A DNA stretch of 64,000 nucleotides from Aspergillus flavus. Taxonomy: Eukaryota; Ascomycota; Eurotiomycetes; Eurotiales; Aspergillaceae. Location: contig NC_092403.1 of assembly GCF_009017415.1 (NCBI RefSeq), forward strand, positions 744,001 through 808,000. The letters run 5' to 3'. Position numbers and translations under genes: made by a program. Positions 51,080 through 62,083 of the stretch are shown here, in pieces (positions within the stretch are counted from its first letter, which is position 1; each line of letters begins with the position of its first letter). The notes beneath the pieces were generated by a model. That model ran no database searches. It saw only the letters and a program-made list of their open reading frames with translations, and was not told the origin of the DNA.

Positions 51080-54005
51080 GGAGCGCGTGATTGATTGTAA
51101 GCACACCACGAGTCAGATTTATTTGAGGACAACCAACAGTACTAGAACTTGGCACCAACATTCGAAATTACCGGCTTATACCCTTCATCTCGACGATGTG
51201 ATATGTGTGACTCTAGAGAGAGGTTAGATCGTTTTCAGCTATTTCCAGAGACCATGTTATGTGACTTCTTAATCCTAGCGTCTCAGCCATTTCCAATACC
51301 AATGTCGTTGGATATCGTGTTTGCTGTTCCTGGGATATGATAGCCCGATGAGCGGTCAGAATGACCGAGTCCTTTCCTTCAAAGCATACTGACATATGCT
51401 AGAGAAGTTTCTGACAAATTCGAGTATTTGGCCTCAGATCTGCCTTCTAAGCACGCTTATTGAGTTTCTTCAAATCTGGGGACTAATCCCTCCGCTTCGG
51501 AGAGGACACTTTGCAACTAATCGATTCTCTTAGTTCTCTGGTTGGCCAATACAACCAGACATACATCAGCGATACTCTACGCTGTGTATACTAAGAGAGT
51601 CCTGTCACAGATTCGCTGCCACCACTCAACTAACAAGAACAATAAGCGACATCGTGCACTACCAAAGATGAGTGCGAACCGATTTTACACATGAGGACTC
51701 AAACAAATGCCCCCCTGACGTATCACGAAGCAGTATCAACTTTCATCGCAGCTTAGATCCACCGACTACTGCTATATGGCCTTCTCACTCGAGTTGCACG
51801 TTACTATGTTTGGAACATACATTCACAGTGCTCGTCAGGCTCGAATTACCTATCTTTAACGAAGCGAAGTAATTTAGAAATGCTCTATAGAAACCAAAAG
51901 GAATCTCTTCGGGATACAAGGAGCATCGCTCGCTCTGGCTACTCTAGAGGCATACAGTGGGGGCCGACCTCTAGACCCACATACCATCGTTATGGGCAGT
52001 AATACACCTCCTCAAGGCATGAATGTGGGATTCGACCACTGCACTCGGCACTCATGGATTCATTCAGACATGAGCAATATCCTGAATACCATTCGGGGCC
52101 TATGTGAGTTTTCACGAAAAATGACTGCTACATATAATCACAAATATCACCCAATTCACTGACCCATGCATCATCATTTGATCTTGTTGTCTTCGGAGCA
52201 AGAGGCTTTGTTTACTACGTTACCGACGAACTCATTCCTTTCCTCTGCAATTCACGGACGTCTACACGTACTTGAAATGGGATGAGCATATATACTCCAC
52301 ATACCGGCTGTTTCCCCACGCCCGTCCGTTCGGCTTATCGGTTCATCAAGTTCGTTACATCCCACGGTGAGCAGTATCCATCGCAGCAGTGGACGCTTTG
52401 CTTTTTAGATAGGCGCCGCTAGTGATGGTCTTTAAGCCTACGAAAGTTGTTGGAAAATATACTAGCCTACTCTGGGTGAGCTAAATGATCCAAGTACATA
52501 CCTACGACGAATGCATATATCGACATGGGTACTGAAATTACCACAAACACTGTCCGGATACCCCTGTGTCGCCAACGGTTCTCTATTTGACTTGCGGGCT
52601 TTTAGTGCCTTGCTAAAATTACACATATGACGAGATGTAAATACTGGTCCGGGCATACAAAGGATAAAGTGACTGCATGTCACATTAATAAAAACGCGAC
52701 TTCAGCCCAGGGCTTACAATATGTCACGATTGGGGTTATGTGGAGTCACGAGGTAAACGCGACGGGTGTAAGGCCCTGGTTCTTGAAAAATGACTGACGG
52801 AGCCATCAAGAACTTACGTGAACCTGAAATAAAGAGCCTATGTTATATAGTAACCTTTTAGTTTCACATTTATAACCTTTCTCTAACTACCTATCGATCT
52901 TTGATCCACGGAGATATGATGACACGGCTAGCGGGGCCGGAAACCGCTCCTACTGCATCGCTTGCCATCATCGTTTACTTGTGCTGGTATGTCTGCTTGG
53001 CTGGAGATAGCCCTGTTGATGAATTCAATTATGCGGAAGCCGTTGCATTTGGCTACGCTGGGGAAGTAGGGAACTTGTCTCCTGTCGGTGTATAATCGAG
53101 CTTGGTTCTTAGTATTTCTATTGTAGGTTGGCTAAGCAAATATATCTGATGTATTGACCTTCGAATACCCATCTAACTCGCTTTGGACAGGAACTTATTT
53201 CATGAGTATCATAACAAAGCAATCATGGACCTCCTGTCTTCGCTTCTCCAGAGAAGATAAAGCAGGCTGTCCGTTCTCATCTCACGCTCTCAATCTCCAC
53301 CAAACAGGCTCATCCGTTTTATTTACCCCTGCAAGATGTGGCAGGGACTTCAGCATGTTTGCCTTGTCGAACGGTTGTCGGGCCTTTGTCCTATCACCTG
53401 TTATTTCATACGACTTTGCCAATGCCCCCAAAGCCATGATGGTCGTTGCGGACATTCCTCCCCAGGAAGCTTGGATCACGTGTACACTGTACGGAAATGG
53501 CGTCGTGCTTGGGGCTAGATTGAAGGATAAGGACCTCTGTCAGGACAGCAGCAGATTGCACGGTTTTCTGATGGTCTTTACCTATGAAGTGTTCCTGGGG
53601 AATTGAGGATCACACAATGCTGGACAGCTTAACCTAGCGTGGATAAATTCGTTGGACCAAAGGTTCGGCACCGGATGACATGGATCTTCTCATAGGTAGG
53701 CTCAGCTTTATTCCATGCCTTGCTCTACACGATAATTGTACAGGCAGATCATTGAGTATACGTCGAATAGCCTCCAGCAAAATTAGGACTCATACCGCAA
53801 GGTGCTGGGGATACCGAGCTGAGAATACGTGAACTGATTGAGGATACTTAGTATCACCAAACGACAATGTGCTACACCAGGCTGCCTTTCCTAAATTTCG
53901 AGTTCGAGTTACTTGCGAGTGTTCTTCCCCTACACAACAAACATGTAGAATCCTGATCGATCATTATATTCCACCATATCTTCTGAAATATGAGGCAATG
54001 CACAA
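51080..54005. other. Gene-poor stretch, 2.9 kb
   Basis: Small frames only. A minus-strand frame at 53282-53479 reads MALGALAKSYEITGDRTKA and resembles one tetratricopeptide unit, possibly a relic; the plus frame over the same place (53154-53606) has no recognisable content. Nothing else supported. Confidence 0.4.
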
Positions 54006-54894
54006 TTAAGCAGGTCCTAAGTCATTCCCATACGCTCCATGGCAGCTTAAACGCCCAGGCCCGGAGTTATATTGGATGACACCAGCTACCGGATCCGTCA
54101 GTAAGAAAGATATTGCATAGCCCAGAGAACACTTGCCTGTGGAGAGCTGGACGTGATGGTTTGGGGCCAGATGCGGGAATGTCCTGCAGGTACAGGAGAT
54201 TGAACCAGGATCGGTTAGATGTCTTCCTAGTCGGTATGAACACCTAATGCAGCCGCCTCTCTCAATTCCATATCCACTACTTCCATTAACCATTGCTCAT
54301 AAAACTGCACATGGTACGCCTGCTATAGCACTAAATAGCTATAACCAAGCAAGAGACATACTTCTGCTGTACTGTGAATCTGACATTGTCTGTATCCCAA
54401 CCGAAACATCTATTCAGATTCAGGTTGACCTTGTGTCGTTGGCCAAGATGATTGGTGCAGTCTGCCACGAGGAATGCCGGTGGTGAGTCATCTGCGCGAC
54501 GCATACGCTGGGCTGGTGACCGAGGACTGGCAGGACTGGCCGGTGACCAAGGACCTGATGACCCTGAACTGCCTGGTGACCCAGGGCTGTTTGGTGACCC
54601 AGGACTGCCTGGCGATCCAGCGCTGCTTGGCGTCCCAGCGCTGCTTGGCGTCCCAGCGCTAGATGGTGACCCAGGGACGTCCTCTGACGAGGCGACAATT
54701 GCAAAGTTCCCACAACTCCTGTGCAAATTCGATACTATAGCTGCTGCTGTTGCTGCAGGATCGATTTGTGAGGGGCTTGGCGAGCGGTTTTGGTCGGGGG
54801 GTGGAGAAGGAGATTTTGAACCAGGCATGGGAAGGCCTAGACCAACAGCCAACGCTGATAGATACAGAACAAGAATGGTTAGAACCTGATTCAT
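54006..54894 (-). CDS. Secreted cyanovirin-N (CVNH)-type protein with a Ser/Pro/Gly insertion
   Basis: Exon 54362-54894, an 82-bp intron (54280-54361, GTATGT..GGAAG), then 54006-54279, possibly cut by a GC-AG intron (54086-54136). Length is 268 residues, or 251 if that intron is removed. Residues 1-20 are a signal peptide. The CVNH signature begins with LHRSCGNFAIVAS (Cys61) and resumes after an insertion with FLVADCTNHLGQRHKVNLNL (Cys146). It continues as NRCFGWDTDNVRF and, after splicing, a second repeat IERGGCIRC ... SISCTCRTF ... HVQLST. Between residues 71 and 139 a low-complexity stretch of GSP/GTPSSA units splits the first repeat between two beta strands. CVNH proteins bind high-mannose glycans. 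Secretion and glycan binding are inferred, not proven. Confidence 0.7.
54510..54681 (-). repeat. Minisatellite coding for the Gly/Ser/Pro insertion
   Basis: Tandem units of 9-21 bp (for example two neighbouring copies of GCGTCCCAGCGCTGCTTG on the plus strand near 54630-54660) encode GSPG/GTPSSA repeats. The in-frame units suggest growth by slippage. Confidence 0.65.
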
Positions 54895-55909
54895 CCTGTC
54901 TTATGGCATGGGGGATGATTCAGTAACAGCTATATGGCGAGAGGGAGATAATGTAAGTAATAAATAACACCAAAAAAGGGGGCCTCGATTGGGCTCTTTG
55001 CCACATTCATAATTATATAGGATGTCAGCCAGTACTAATGCCCTTATGCGGCATTTATTAGAATACCACAGATGACTGGAGAGAAGCAGTCTTTCTTTCT
55101 GAGTTTTATCTTTTAGCTTTTCTTTGTGTAGTCGGGCTGGGGCTCAATGCCATGGCCGACGGGTGGCTCGGGCAATCAATGGATATCACCTTTTCCCTTT
55201 CGCTATTGGTTGGAGCTGCATATTTTTCTCTTCTATTTAAATATCTGAATGTTGATTACGGGGGCATTGCTCGCGTCATTCTAAGCTCGGTTTGCCATGA
55301 GCAGGGCTTTTTCAGTGCTAGTGCTTTTCTTGTTTCAGAAATTCGCATGACACGGAATATAATGCCAGGTGTAATTACCCCCTTCCTTAATCTTGTATAG
55401 CGTTGTTACTATCCGCTTAAGATCTTCTAGGTCGACAATAGCCGCAGGCCAAGCTCACTAACTGTCTGTCGCGAACTGTGTGGTCGCTCCGAAAGAAGAT
55501 GTATCTAATCTGTAGAACAAGGCGGCCTTGTCTAGCATAGCAGCTGTGAGAGGCGCAGGAAGTATCTTTGGCGGTGAATAGCTGCCTCCCTGCCTCAAGG
55601 AAGAAGTTTTGCTGGGGGTTGATGCAGTCATAAGCTTTAATACTGATGCTAGGCATACCTGATTTGTAATCTTTCGCAGTTAATATATATAAGAGGTGCT
55701 ATCTATTATCTATAAGAACAACTTTAGAAAATATTAGAATTCTACATATATAGTTTAGCTGCTCATGCTTGAATGCCCATGATCCATCATTGAATACTTA
55801 CCGTGTGGAGGAACCCTAAAAGAGTGATAGGGCACAGGCACCATAGAGGCACCACCGGAGTCAAGTAGATCGAAGTTAGTTTTTGCTGATATTGGCCAGG
55901 ATATCAAGA
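54895..55909. other. Intergenic stretch between divergent genes
   Basis: Promoter region of the CVNH-type gene and of the D-aminopeptidase-like gene. A short AT-rich part lies at 55680-55760. The plus frame 55152-55400 begins with a hydrophobic stretch (LGQSMDITFSLSLLVGAAYF) but has no other support. Confidence 0.35.
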
Positions 55910-57725
55910 ATGGTTAGGTTCGGGCACCATTACGAGTTAGTGCCAAAATTCTGATACACATTTATCAAGCATCCTTTGTCTCCGCAGTTGGACCTCGTTA
56001 GGAACCATCGAATTTGCTGTCCACAACACTAGGAACGAACCACACTTGCATTTTAAAACAGTAAGCAATCAGCCACTTCATGAGGTCTTGAAGGGTACTA
56101 AGGACGATTCAATATTAGTGTATAAAACAATTCATGATATCCTCGAGAACATCCCATCTCGCTATCGAGGACCGGGCGGAGCGCTTGCCGTATTGAGCAA
56201 TGGCGAACTCCTCGGCGAGCACGTTTGGGGCTACGCTGATATGCAAAATCTGGTGCCCATGACCACATCTACGTTAATGCCAATATGTTCGATCACGAAA
56301 CAAATGGTGTGCATGATCCTGAAAGATCTGGAGCGCAACCCCACGCCTGAGATGGTGAAGCGGGGCAACGTATCTCGGCAGTTTTCGGACGCACTTCACC
56401 AAATGCTCCATCCCGACCTCACTACAAACACCGCACTTGAACTAGAGCATCTATGCCATAACCAGTCTGGAATTCGAGACTACTGGGCTATGTCCATGTT
56501 CTGGGGTGCGCATCCTGATGGTGTATTTCGACTCGAAGAAGACGCCAAGAAGGCTCTGGAGAGGACAAAGTCCCTGCACTTTGAACCCGGGACACAGTAC
56601 TCCTATTGTAACTTGAACTTCTACATTCTCGCTCGACTTATTGAGAACGTGAGTGGGCAAACGCTGAGCGCCCTACTTACCGAAAGGCTCTTCCTGCCGG
56701 CTCAGATGAAAACGGCGCGCTTGTGTGCAGACAACGCTAATCTTCCACCACCTTGTGTTGGGTATGAAGGGACCGAGTCCTCTGGGTTCATTCCAGCCAT
56801 CAATCGCATGCAATGGTCTGGCGATGCAGGGGTTGTCGCTTCCCTTAAGGACATGATTGCATATGAGCATTATTTACAGACTTGCTGGGATGAAGAGAAA
56901 AGTGTGTATCGGGCGATCGCGCAACAGCAGTCGTTCAAGGATGGCACAGTTGCACAATATGGATACGGCCTCAAACATGTTACTATCAGAGGCATGGCTA
57001 CGATCGGCCATGGTGGTGCTCTTCGTGGATTTCGTCTCCATAGAATCCAGGCTCCATCAGAAAAGGTCGCAGTTGTGGTTATGCTCAACCATCAGGCTGA
57101 TGCAGAAGGGGCAGCCCAGGATATTATGAAAAGTGTTCTGGACATATTTCCAAGCCATGTTCCTCAATCTGACCCTGTCAATCCATCCCCGGATTGGTTT
57201 GGCACCTTTTACGACCCGGATGCACAGCTGGTTGTTGAGATTAGGCATGGTGGTCAAGGCCATGTAATCGTTTCCTATGCGGGCTCCGACGAAACATTGA
57301 TCTGTGCTGGAGAGAACGAAGCCGGATCGAATAATACGGTTGGCATAATCGATGGTGGCATACCCAAGCTCCGTCGCTTGGTAGACAATCGTGTCCTCGA
57401 TGTCAAGCGTGTTGCTACTGGCTATCCACCACATAAAGACGATTATCTCGGCGAATATTACTGTGCTGAAATCGACTCCACCTTTCGTTGCCGTGGCGCA
57501 GGGGGTATGTTATATGGGCATTTTGAAGGATACCTCGGTCAAGGACCACCTCACCTTATGCGATATATTGGGGAAGATATATGGATGCTTTCATGTCCAC
57601 GAGGCTTAGATGCGCCGGCACCCGGGAACTGGACAGTAGTATTCCAGCGCGCTGACCATGGTGATATTACTAGTGTTACGATTGGCTGTTGGCTAGCCAG
57701 GAAAGTTGTATTTGTGAAACGGTAG
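55910..57725 (+). CDS. D-aminopeptidase-like serine hydrolase (beta-lactamase/DD-peptidase fold)
   Basis: The large frame has no ATG near its start. A 52-bp intron (55936-55987, GTTAGT..CTCCGCAG) joins it in phase to a 26-nt first exon with ATG at 55910, giving 587 residues. The serine hydrolase domain has SxxK in CSITKQ (Ser110, Lys113), the Tyr motif in YSYCNLNFY, and the third-box-like HGG in IGHGGALRGF. The opening block GPGGALAVLSNGELLGEHVW followed by GYAD is characteristic of bacterial D-aminopeptidases of the penicillin-binding fold. The C-terminal ~200 residues (from SPDWFGTFYDPDAQLVVEI) correspond to the two beta-barrel domains of those enzymes. It should release N-terminal D-residues or hydrolyse similar amides or esters. 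There is no signal peptide, so it is probably cytosolic. Confidence 0.85.
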
Positions 57726-58659
57726 ATAGGCACTTGAGAGAATATAAGTTGTAGATTTGTTGACGACAATCTTGAACCTTATGTTGCAACTAGTACTATA
57801 ATAATAATGCAAGGTCACATCCTTGAGTTTTCACCCTAGTACGCTGAACCATCTCCCTCAGCAATGATCCTTATATCTGAACCTCGGATATTGTCCAGGT
57901 GCCTTTAGTTCCATATCTTCAAGTCAACGAAACAAAGGCCTGTATATGTGGGACCTAAGATGTAAATACAGGTCTTTTTCCGGATTCTCAAAATAACGAT
58001 GATGATGATAATCATCATCGTTATTGTTATTACTTTTTCCGTTTGCTTTCCTGGCTGTCATGAAGTTATGGTTACCAATTAACAGAACTATCGACTGCAG
58101 AGCTATTCAAGACCGCGGCATTGACCTCTGTCCTCGACAGCATCAGGTAGAGCAAGGAGAGAATGAGCGCATTAACGAATCAGATAATTGTCCAGTATGT
58201 TCTTCCAATGAATCAACATCACCGGAGGCACTCACTCCTTGCTTTCGTCACCGTCAAGTCCACTGTTGTTGATTATCTGGCCATTCGCAACCACAATGCG
58301 ATATATGCGTGCGTCAGCGACGTTAGCGAGACGTTAATCAAAACCAAAGCCCAAGTCACTCGGTTCTCCAGAGGTAACACCTCAGTCGATGATGACGACA
58401 TCAGCTGGGTTGCCCTGCATTCCATCCACCATACATACGGAAACCATGTCCTCGCAAGCAATGTCGAGTTTATTCCATATATTGAGCATTGAGTCGACGT
58501 AAGCCTTTTTAAATCGGCATAAGTCGGTAGGATACAGCAATAAAACCCATTAGTTGCGTTTCCAGTAATAAGATAAATACCGCAACGTTGCGGGCATTGG
58601 ATCTTGAATGTGTTGTAGGGTTGATCACCGTCTCCCCATCTTTACGTTAAGCTCAATAA
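57726..58659. other. Intergenic stretch with a perfect hairpin
   Basis: Contains the 15-bp inverted repeat at 57992-58025. The plus frames at 58024-58272 and 58163-58492 show no domain. Confidence 0.4.
57992..58025. repeat. Perfect 15-bp inverted repeat with 4-bp loop
   Basis: AATAACGATGATGAT, loop GATA, then its exact complement. It sits about 270 bp after the D-aminopeptidase-like gene and is built from GAT/ATC triplets. Confidence 0.85.
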
Positions 58660-60600
58660 GCTCTATCCCACTTTTGAACCGTTGGTTTTGAGCTTAAGCG
58701 ATTCAAGAAGTGTCTGAGAAATGATAGGATTTAGCGTGATTGATTGGATAGATGGATCGTAGATCATCTTTCCTTCATAGGTAAAGTTAGAAGGCAACTT
58801 TAAAAGCCCGGGACGCATACGAAATTGACTAGAGACAATAATCACTGGGAATCGTGCAGAACGTAGTCGGTAGAACATTGATTTCCCGATCTGAGTGCCG
58901 AATTAATTGTACCCAGGAGATTCACTCGCTGTTCTAAATAATGGTGGGAGCGGATGCTGATCTCACCCTCTGATCATTCCAACGATGGTATGAGAGAGAC
59001 TAGGGGGATGATGGCGTCAGGCTCTGTGGCTTGGCCATCCTCATCTGCGATAATCACGATCGCTTTCCCATAGGCACCAAAGCTTTTATCTCAGGGGCAG
59101 TCGCGTCCGCAGGCAGGTGAGGGGCTCCAACGGCGGCACCGAATGCGCGCCACCCATGGTGGTGGGGGGGTTGGGCCCGCGGTTAGATCGAAAAAGATGG
59201 ACATTTCACCGGCCCAGCGCGGCTGGGGCAATCGGAGATGAAATGCGTGTGTAGTAACCCTCGGTAGTCTCACCCCTGAACTAGTGGGTGTGTCAGGGTT
59301 ATCCCAAACGTATAAGAGGGAGATAAGGTTTGTTTCTCTTCCTCTATGGGTCTCCCAGCTGAAATACGGGTTATTAATCTGCATATTCACCTATCTGTCA
59401 ATTCTTTGGCACTGGGTCCTGTCACTGTAAGGGGACTGCAAGCAATTGCACCAGTTACAGCGGCCACAGCAAACCCACAATGATACACGAAGATTGCGAT
59501 GGCGGCCAAATCTGTGGTCTTGCCACATCCCGGAAATCTTTGCAATATGCAACCCGCCTTTGTATTACGCCTTGAATGAAACGCGGTGACCTGTTCGCCA
59601 TCCCACTGTTTTAGCTGAAGGAGATACCGCAACGCAGATTGGATAATGTTTGGATCAATGAAAGATGTGGGCAAATTCAGGAGGTCCATAGTGAAACCGT
59701 TCGAAGTCGATCTGCCACCCGAGACGCGTTTCCACCCAATCGTGTATTTCGGCCAGATATTTGCCTCGAGTCTTCACGGTTTCTGCCCATTTGTGATTCA
59801 CCATCTCTCTTAGTGCGAGTGGGCGAGGCAGTAAGTCGGTAAATTCCCGGTGAAACCGTATCACCTTTTCGACCGTGATCTTGTCAGCGGAATAGGCGTT
59901 ATATTCAGGTACTTTTTCTCGTTAAAGTCTGTCTTGCATATATTCTTCTTACTTTTAACGTTATCGAAATCCAACGTAATTTGAGCAAAAGCGGGAACCA
60001 TCTCGCAACTGCAATGTCGTTAGCCTTAAGATTCGCGATTGCGTTGATGGACCTTTTGATCGGCGCTTTATTGATCCCGAATATAAGAGATCCGGGAGTT
60101 TGGATGCTGGCGTTGTCCTGGTTGGTGTTCAAGACTTTTCCGAGGCGTGGACCGTAGAGAGTTCCATATGAATGGCGTCGCAGCGTTCGTCCTTTATGTA
60201 TCCAGGTACTGTGAACCCACTAGCCTTCCATTCTATCGCTGGTCCTGAGCCATCATGCATATGAATAATAACTTGGACCACGGTGAACTCAGACGGAATT
60301 GCCTCCATTCCCTCCATTTCATGTGGGAGGAGATCTTCTTTGATCATCGCGTCGTCGACCCTGGATTTGTAAGGCAGGGAAGCAATATCCAGTAAAAGTC
60401 CCGGTACATTGGCCACACTCGTAATGACGGTTATAATTGGCACATGCGTGCCAATTAGGCGTTACCATTCGAACCAGGGAGGAATAAAAGGATGTTACCT
60501 GACGTCGAGTCACTAAATTGTTTGTCATCATAGAACCAAGAGTAGGGTCGCCCCGCCTCGCCCATTCCCATAGCGCCCTAGAGCTCCATGGCATCAATGT
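58660..60600 (-). pseudogene. Decayed UPF1-like SF1 helicase
   Basis: Helicase motifs occur in the right order on the minus strand but in different frames, broken by stops. Motif I (Walker A) is FPGCGKTTDLAAIAIFVYHC in the frame 59387-59689. Motif II is FGAYGKAIVIIADEDGQATE with PDAIIPLV after it, at about 59000-59065, ending at a TGA just after SLIPSLE. The next motif is VSSQFRMRPGLLKLPSNFTY with EGKMIYDP, in 58663-58878, equivalent to the QYRMHP block. These match the UPF1/ZNFX1-like DExxQ helicases (here DEDGQ) often found in fungi. No full-length frame exists and several indels must be assumed. An upstream 118-codon frame at 60682-61038 (-) may be its former N-terminus. Confidence 0.7.
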
Positions 60601-62083
60601 CCCCTGTTCCCTTGGTCATCTACCATGACGTTTGACTGCGCCGCCTCCTCTAGGGGAGGGGCTTCCCCAATAACGACATCTTCAACGGGCTAAGGAGCCC
60701 TTTTTCTCGAACTTAGTAAGACGCTCGAAGTTGGGGGCGGAGGATGACAGGCGATTTGGATCAAATTGACCAGGGTGCGTTGAAAAGCAGATCTGTCCAA
60801 GCATAGAAGTCGCGACAATCGATTCACCAATCCTTTTCAACCTGATCGAAGCCGGGATCATTTGGATTCTTTTAATTACCTCATATGGCAGTCTCCATTG
60901 GAGTACTGTGCCGTACACCATTTTGACCAAAGATGGAGGCGAAGGGGAAGATGAAGGAGTGGGAGAGGGAGTTAACAAGAGCGAGTGAAGGAAATGAGCA
61001 GGACATTCATTTTGTGAAACTTCAGAAAATCTTTCCACATAACTTTCCTTTTAGTTCTGGATAGAGAGACATTAACCTCATTTTAGGAATATGTATTCAA
61101 TACTTAACTATGAATGGTTATATATATGAAATACATTATCCGGCCTGGTGGTGATCGTGAAGCTAAATCGTAAGTAAATGAACTTAATTGGCTTGAATAT
61201 CTTTGCAACAGCGGGAAGCTATATGGGCCTGACTAGTGCATTCTGAAACGTAGATTCAGAATTATTTGACTTTTTAGTCTGGTGGAATATCGGTCTATCT
61301 CACAACCTTCTAGATATCGATCGAAGTTTAATGGTCGTTGCCTCAGGCAACAATTTCCCCGCACTCTGCATGATGGCGACCCACGTGGCGGCCCAATGCC
61401 CTATATAGATTCCACCAATATATTTCTCCGTAGAATCCTGCATATTTTCGATCTCCCTAGTATGATACATCTTGTATTTGTTGGCTTACAGAACTCCGAA
61501 GGCGTACCGCCAGTCAATTCAAGTATACCAGCAGGATGGTCACATATATTTTAAAATATATTAACTTTAAAACTTAGAAAATATAGGCGAATATTTTTCT
61601 AATTTAATAATTTGTAATTATATCTTCTTCGAAGGACAAATGAGTACTTGCGAGTGCCATGTGTGGGCTAGACGCAACCTGTTCATAGATTATGAAGTAA
61701 CCGGTGCGTTATATATTAAGCGATCAACTCATGTGCGTTAATTAGGAAGTTGAGGCACTGAACAGACTACTCTAAATCATGCGGCAGTTGGACTCGGCAT
61801 TGCGTCTAGATGAGGAAAGTCTAAGCACTCCGATGGAATCTTCAGGAGGCACTAACTTCCATTATAGTCGACCTTCCCCAGATTTCCCCGCAACATGGCT
61901 CGAACATCCCCCACAACCAAGGGACTAAATGTGGGACTCCCAAAGTGGCAATTTGGAACCCTTGAAGTAGTCTTACAACCAAAGTATAAAGGCGAGCTCA
62001 CCTTGCTAGATGAGTGACTGTACGGTTGAACCGGGGCCCACCCAATATTGACCGCTGTATTCGGATAAATAGAGCTGAGCAAG
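60601..62083. other. Intergenic stretch, partly very AT-rich
   Basis: Holds the 118-codon minus frame 60682-61038 (unassigned), an 18-bp AT palindrome at 61544-61561 inside an AT-rich run of about 85 bp, and the promoter of the DUF1593 gene with TATAAAGG at 61985-61992. No intact gene otherwise. Confidence 0.4.
61985..61992 (+). promoter_or_regulatory. TATA box of the DUF1593 gene
   Basis: TATAAAGG lies 99 bp upstream of the ATG at 62084. Confidence 0.5.

Noticed and set aside
53282..53479. Minus frame with a single tetratricopeptide-like unit (ALAKSYEITGDRTKA)
   Set aside because: Only one unit, no flanking repeats in frame; not enough for a gene or a sure relic.
53154..53606. 150-codon plus-strand frame
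   Set aside because: No known domain; it starts without a good ATG context and the minus strand reads more like a protein relic.
60682..61038. 118-codon minus frame with a Ser/Pro run, considered as a separate gene
   Set aside because: No domain, and it sits just upstream of the helicase relic in the same direction; more likely its decayed N-terminus.
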